A DNA stretch of 64,000 nt from Maratus speciosus (lineage: Eukaryota > Arthropoda > Arachnida > Araneae > Salticidae). Below are positions 57,811-64,000 of the stretch, piece by piece. The notes beneath the pieces are model-generated. The model saw only the letters and a program-made list of their open reading frames with translations, made no database searches and was not told the DNA's origin. The DNA lies in contig OZ010795.1 of NCBI GenBank assembly GCA_963932465.1, forward strand, positions 520,929,451 to 520,993,450, given 5' to 3'. How positions within the stretch are numbered: the stretch's first letter is position 1; the number at the start of each line of letters is the position of its first letter. The position numbers and the translations under genes are program-made.

Positions 57811-59780
57811 TAAAGTAACTTATATTTGGCTGCCAAATTCGGCGATTTCTTAAAGTGCCTGCCATTTTAAGACAACATGGTGGATGAGGCTAACCAGTGA
57901 ACTTGGCCGAGACCTTAGTAATTGCTGTGCACATGCTCACTCACATCAGAATCGGCTGATATATACGAGTGTTGTCGCAAGCAAATATCAGATTTTTCAA
58001 AATGTCACCCACATTAGAAATTGAAACTGCTATATCTGAGCCATTTTTTAAGATAAAAACAAACAAAAAATGCTCCCGAATCCTTATATCAAGGTCAAAT
58101 ACTTAAGAAAGAAATCTTTTTCAATTTCTAATTTTTTTGCACCTCACATTAAATACAATTTTTTTTTTAATTTAATGGCCGCCATTTTGAAACAAGATGG
58201 CTGATGAAGCTGGCCAACGAACTTGGTCGAGATATTGATGTATACTATCCACATGCCTTCTTCCATGCAAATAGGCGAATACGTATGATATCGCGTGACA
58301 AATACAAGATCATTTCAAAGTGTTAGACATGCTAGAAATTCAAAGTGTTATAATTCAACCATTTTTTAAGATATAAACAACAAAACAAATTTTCAGAAAC
58401 AAAAACTGCTCCAGAATCTTTGTATCAAGGTCAAACACATAAAAAAAATCTTTTTCATTTTCCAATTTTTTAATACCCCATTTTAAATTTTAAATTAATT
58501 TTTTTTTTTAAATGGCAACCCTTTTGAAACAAGATGGCGAATGAAGCTGGCCAACGAACTCGGTCGAGACATTGGTATGTACTATGTACAGACCAAGTTA
58601 CATCCAAATCGGTTCATGAATACACCTATTATCGAGTGACAAATATCAGGTCGTTTTAAAATGTCAGCCACAACAGAAATTCAAAATGATATAACTCAGC
58701 CATTTTTTTAGATATAGACGAAACAAAACCTGTTCCGGAATCTTTGTATTATGGTCAAACACATACGAAAAAAATCTTTTTCATTTTCAAATTTTTTGGT
58801 ATCTCATTTTAAATTTTAAATTTTAAATTTTTTTTAATGGCCGCCATTTTGAAACAAGATGGCGGATGAAGCTGGCCAACGAACTCGATCCAGATATTTG
58901 TATGTACTATGTACACACCAAGGTACATCCAAATCGGTTCATAAATACGTCTGTTATCACGTGACAAAAATCAGGACGTTTCAAAATGTCAGCCACGCTA
59001 GAAATTCAAAATGCTATAACTCAGCCATTTTTTAAGATATAAACGAAACAAAAACTGCTCCCGAATCTTTTTATCAAGGTCAAACACATAAGGCAAAAAT
59101 ATTTTTTCAATTTTCAATTTTTTGGTACCACATTTCAAATTTAATTTTTTCTTAAAAATTTAAATGGCCGCCATTTTTAAACAAGATGGCGGATGAAGCT
59201 GACCAACGAACTCGGTCAAGACATTGGTATGTACTATGTATAAACGAAGTTACATCCAAATCGGTTCATAAATACGCCTTTTATCGCGTGACAAAATTCA
59301 GGACGTTTCAAAATGTCAGCCACGCTAGAAATTAAATATGCTATAACTCAGCCATTTTTTAAGATATAGACGAAATAAAAGCTGCTCCGGAGTCTTTGTA
59401 TAAACGTCAAATACATAAGAAAAAAATATTTTTCCATTTTCAATTTTTTGGTACCACATTTCAAATTTCAAATTTTTAAAAATTTTTTAAATGGCCGCGA
59501 TTTTGAAACAAAATGGCGGATGAAGCTGGCCAACGAACTCGGTCGAGACATTGGTATGTACTATGTACATACCGAATTACATCCAAATCGGTTCATAAAT
59601 ACGAGAGTTACAGTGTGACATAGGTCAGATATATATATATATATATCAATTTTGAACGGAGGGTGGTTTCGGGGTATGGGGGTCATGATCGATGAAAATA
59701 TACCAAAATTTTTTGAAATCGCTTTCCTCCGAACGGCTGCAATAGGTAGCTTTTTGTAATGAAAGCTACCTAAAACATAT
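57811..59780. repeat. Element with six 326-bp tandem units and hairpin 3' end
   Basis: Units begin with GGCCGCCATTTTGAAACAAG at about 57866, 58177, 58511, 58839, 59165 and 59492 (spacing 311-334). Each has GATGGCGGATGAAGCTGGCC, ACATCCAAATCGGTTCATAA, AAATGTCAGCCACGCTAGAA and ATAACTCAGCCATTTTTTAA. The outer (first) unit is the most diverged and the inner ones the most alike, as expected of unequal exchange. After the last unit come (TA)n, GGTGGTTTCGGGG and a hairpin AGGTAGC...GCTACCT (59747-59775), the same 3' end as 9950-10117. No coding sequence. Confidence 0.75.
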
Positions 59781-62700
59781 TTTTATTATGATTATGAAGA
59801 TGGAATAGCAATGACGTAAATTGTACAATGTAATGAGTAAAGATATATTTTTTCATAATCCACAACCATTTTATCTTTAGTGAGATCAATTTTATTACTT
59901 TAATATCAATAATTTTCGTAAATTGAATTTTGACCCGCTAGATTCGCAAAATCTTACACTATGAGTGGGCTTGAGGATACAAAACTGGAGAATATGCCAA
60001 ATTTTATTTGTATGTTTAATTGATTTTAATTAAGTATTTTTTTTTTATTTTAAGTGTTTGTATATAATTTATTTAGTTTTTAGTTCATCAGAACCAGTAA
60101 TGGGCCAGGGGCCCATTACTGGGGCACAAGTGTACCACTTTTGGAAAGGTGAAACTGTAACTTCACTGAGGTACCATATATATGATTATTAAAAGAAATT
60201 GATACCTGGAATATTTTATACTTTAAAGTTGGTTGATTTTTTGGTTAGCCAGAAATTCCATTATTGAATGCTAATAGAGTTTTAAATACTATAGTTAATT
60301 GAAAAAATCTATAGCTATTGCTTGAATTAGGCTTTTGCTGCACTAAAACATTTTTTTCCATTAAAATTTAGAATTAATTTTATTTCTGTTCCAATCATAT
60401 ACAAACATTATCAGAACATTAAATACTCAATAATGTTTTCTTTGGGTAGAAAAACATAATTTAAATCACATTCAACAATTAGAATTTTCTGTAATTGGTC
60501 CTCTTGTAAATACAGATACAAATACACACGACTTTAAATAAAAGATAATAAAATGTCCGCATTCTTTGGATCATAAATTGTTTTGTTTTGTAAGAAATCA
60601 TTTATTTGTTAAGAAAATATGAACCATTATATCAGATAAAATAATAATTTTTAAAAGTTATTTAAAAAAGCAGTTGTCAACATTACTGACGATCACGTGC
60701 AAGAAAATTACTATTATGCGACAAACACAGAAATCATCCTGAAGGAATACTCTCAAACGTTAAAAAATAAAAATAAAAGGAGAAAATATTTTCTCAACAA
60801 ACCTTCCCCTCAGTAATTAGATGATAATTTTATTTATCATTACTGCAAAGCACCAATTAGGACAGAGTTTTTTTTTTTTTTTTTAAACTACATAATATTA
60901 AAGGCTGTTTGGAAACGTAAAAGAGAAGCAGAAATTACCTTGGGAAGGAAATAATAATTTAGATGATAGTTTATTTTTTGGTATTACAAAGTACCAAAAA
61001 GGACAGAAAATGTCATATATATATATATTTTTTCTATATTGAAAGGAGTGATGTAATTATGGAAAGAGGAGCGGATGAAATTTTTGAAAACATTTTTTAA
61101 AGTAGAGATCTGTCGAAATGTAGAAAATCCTCTCCCTAAAAATTAAAAATCATGAACAGACAAATCAAAAGAATATATAGAGAAAACTCAACTATGCCCA
61201 TCGGTAATGAAGGATTCCCAGATGCCTCTATTCTTATTGGTAGAAATTAACAAATCCGTCGTTTTTCCCCCTGCCTGTTACTACGTATCGGTACTTAAAA
61301 AAACCTTGCATTTTTATTGTTAGAAAGCACAAGAAATTCATGAAATTAAGTATATATAACTTGGTGAATTTTGGTCGTCGAAGATTTCTTTTTCTTTTTC
61401 TACTGTTTAATTTATTAGATGGTAGCATGGAAGACTAAATATAACTAAGTTTCTAAATATAACTTGTAGGACCCAGATCTGTATGAAAATTTACATTTCG
61501 TGACTATTTTTCTGGAAATGGATTTTCATAGGATGAAAAAGAACATTTGAAATATTTCTATAAAATTACATCTCTAAAACTAGATTCTTGGGAATTAGCT
61601 ATTGGTCAATGATAAGAAAGGAAACCCTTTGTATAACATAAAAAAAATTATTGCAGATTGTCGAGAATTAGCTATTATGTAAAAAGAGACCAAATAAAGT
61701 AGATTTGCTGAACTGAAGTCACGTCTCTGATTTGTGGGCTTACCAGCGAAATTATCTTACGTATTAATCATCTAAACGACAAGGTACGATTTCATTATTG
61801 TGTATATTTAATACTAGAACTGAAAAAAAATTGTAAATTTTGTATTTTCATACTAAACTCAAGACTGGAGTCCACTTTCGGGAGGGGGGGGGGGGTACTA
61901 CTGGTGCATCAGACATTTACTAAGGCCGCTACAGCGGCAGAGAGGAAGGTAAAACATTTTATCTTTCATTTTTTCCAAAAAATATATTTTGAAACATTGA
62001 ATGTTTATTCTAATACATAGAAGTTACGACTGGGCTATATATATATATATATATATCTTTTGGAATTCAATAACACTTTAATAATAATGATAAAAATGTC
62101 TTTAAGTGTTCCACTACTGGTGCGTTTACCTCCTTTCAAATATAGAAAATTTTAATATCAACTTGACAACACCAAAATAATGTTTTCTAGCTCCTTTACA
62201 TTTTGTGCAGATTCTGCAAACGCTTCTATAGTACTATCAAAAATCATTTTCATATGATGACAAAATTTTTTCAGGGAACGAATTAACACTGAATTAAAAA
62301 TTCTATGTGTTTTTACATAGTCATGGGAACATGGTGACATGTTCCATGTTCATGTCACATGGAACATGGTGACATGAGAACATGGTGGTTCTCAAAACAT
62401 TTTTTGAAATGCTTTTTGAAGTGATTTCTAATGGAATTTTTAATATTTGTATGAGAAATTAATTATAAATTGAGATACATGCTATTGTTGTTTTATAACG
62501 GCTGTTGTTTTCCTTTTCACGCGCTTTCGCACGACACTATTTTAAAAAAAGATTGCCAGTTTTTATCGAAAAAATTAAAACAAGTGTTCGATTACATAGT
62601 TTCTGAATAAAAGCACCTGTTGATTTCATATCTTTGAGAACAAAAATGAATTCAGATCTATGTAATCGAACAATTGTTTTCGTTAGAATGTAGATAGAAA

Positions 62701-63579
62701 GCTGACACAGAGTAACAAAGTTTACATTTAAAATTGCATTAAGTCTTTGTGGATAATTTAAAAGAAGATTTTAGAAGATTTTCCTGAAATAATAATAAAA
62801 AAAGATCCTCTTGGAATATTCAAGTATTAATGAATAAAATTGTAAAAATGTTTTAAATATAGTCTAAGAGCTTATAAATTGAATTTGATTCACATCTGTT
62901 ATCCATGACAAGAATATTCAATTTCTGAGATTTTCAAAAAGGATTGTCAGTGGTTAATTGCGCTTATCGTTCCAAACGCCCATCTTTTTCAAAACAGTAA
63001 TATTAAAATGCATTTATTAAATACATAATATTGTTATGCATGTTAAACAATTTCAAAGTAAACTAAAATATTTATCTAGCGATAAATTAAATGCATAATA
63101 TTTAGCGATAAAAGAGAATTTCCATTTTATTTTTATTCCCGTGCGGATGTTTATGGTCGACGAGCAATATAGCATTATCGTTCCTAAACACTTAAAACAC
63201 TGTACTTATGAATAGTAAAAACTACATATCTATACCAATACTGAATAATATTTTATGAATAAACACCCCTGTAAATGCATTTAATATGCAGTTAACATTA
63301 GCTGTGCAGTTGCAATGTAGAAGAAAAATGATTACTGTAATTAGGACTTGGGGTTTCAATGCTGGCGTGATGTGTCTTCCTTTCAAAGATAGTACGTAAA
63401 TACTCAGAATTTTATAAATTTGCCCCTTTTTTCTATGATTTTCTTTTCTGTGGATTTAAATCACACAAGATCTGCCCCTCTTACTGCATATTCAATGGAC
63501 CTTATTACAAAAGAACCATTTCATTTGGATGATGTTTTGGAAGATATAAATTTCTCAGTTGGATTTAACATTAATAGTC
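59781..63579. other. AT-rich, no gene seen
   Basis: Holds a (TA)n run (62035-62056), a short repeat of ACATGGTGACATG at 62330-62385 that can fold on itself, and a small inverted repeat at 62577-62680 whose arms are AACAAGTGTTCGATTACATA and its near-mirror. No gene seen. Confidence 0.45.
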
Positions 63580-63775
63580 ACTTTACGGTTAGCCTGGCGC
63601 CAGTGTTATATATACATCTATATGTATATATACAGGTATGTATATATACATGTATATTTACATATATATATGTGTGTATATATACAATATGTGTATATGT
63701 ATATGTATATATTTATACATATGAATATATATAAATATGTATATATAAACACTGGCTGCCGGCTAACCGAAAAGT
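63580..63775. mobile_element. MITE with TA/TG-rich core
   Basis: Inverted ends ACTTTACGGTTAGCCTGG and, reversed from the right, ACTTTTCGGTTAGCCGGC, then CCAGTGTT on both sides. The core (63605-63745) is made of ATATATACATGTATATA-type repeats. About 33 bp of the ends match with a few changes. The open frames across the core are low-complexity translations. Superfamily not assigned. Confidence 0.7.
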
Positions 63776-64000
63776 ACCCATTAATATCTTCAGACATTGA
63801 CCATTTCTAACTATATGTAAATTAAACATGACAGTATTCTCTTGCTGACTTTTTTGCCGCCCACAACACTTATCGTCTTCTAAGGAATCTCCCCTTAGAA
63901 ATAGAAATGTGAGATTTCATGTAGTTGACTTAAGATGCTTCTATATTATCTTAGTAAAGTTACATGGCATTCTAGCTTTTTTCCAAGTATACTAGTGTAT

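Noticed and set aside
57811..59780. Satellite DNA array
   Set aside because: Only six units, with a distinct 3' terminus shared by another locus, so a mobile element with internal repeats is more likely.

Overview
The window looks like intergenic, transposon-filled DNA from an animal, most likely an arthropod and possibly a chelicerate. It is AT-rich, has long homopolymer and (TA)n tracts, and shows no operon-like gene packing. It carries a gag/endonuclease/RT/RNase H LINE typical of invertebrates and many small hairpin transposons. I see no convincing host protein-coding gene in 64 kb; every reading frame I can explain belongs to a mobile element. Assignment to arthropods is inference from element types, not from a marker gene.

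The main locus is 45.1-57.4 kb. A decayed non-LTR retrotransposon of the I/Jockey/R1 type lies on the + strand: coiled-coil ORF1 with zinc knuckles, apurinic-type endonuclease, reverse transcriptase, RNase H and a (TTAC)n tail. Its ORF1 is split by a 5.29-kb insertion at 45983-51274. The insertion has 41-bp terminal inverted repeats (the inner 27 bp identical), a 3-bp target duplication (GAC), and one uninterrupted 1543-codon gene on the - strand. That protein combines N-terminal Cys/His modules, a DDE-like middle, an XPG/FEN/PIN-like nuclease region and a C-terminal tesmin/CXC cysteine domain. This layout and the 3-bp duplication point to the Academ (XPG-bearing) DNA transposon superfamily. 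It is the only long intact gene in the window and the best candidate for a poorly described system.

Region by region: 0-4 kb holds a mariner-type hairpin MITE and a tandem-repeat TIR element (1.5-3.8 kb) with a second TIR element nested in it. 7.5-8.1 kb has a compact TIR element with a (GTCC)n tract. 8.87-9.14 kb has a probable pogo/Tigger transposase tail. 9.9-10.1 kb and 57.8-59.8 kb share a 3' end and belong to one tandem-repeat family. 11.86-12.05 kb is a hAT-type MITE with 8-bp duplications. 12.6-13.0 kb is a perfect-looking palindrome with a tRNA-like sequence in each arm. 14.9-15.8 kb is a long foldback. 17.0 kb has a tRNA-Ser-like SINE head. 17.4-21.6 kb is a cluster of several MITE families, one nested in another. 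22.8-24.4 kb is a second copy of the tandem-repeat TIR element. 24.9-26.1 kb holds compound and tandem repeats. 26.1-27.0 kb is an 888-bp TA-flanked hairpin full of GTCAC/GTGAC. 27.1-27.3 kb is a TTAA-flanked piggyBac-type MITE. 28.7-34.4 kb has three more inverted-repeat elements, the largest (2.7 kb) with two GC-rich elements nested inside. 36.6-37.6 kb is a frameshifted pseudogene of a repetitive arthropod protein family that I recognise but cannot name. The rest is AT-rich sequence in which I see nothing supportable.

All coordinates were read by eye. Inverted-repeat edges with a stated target duplication are accurate to a base or so; others are approximate.
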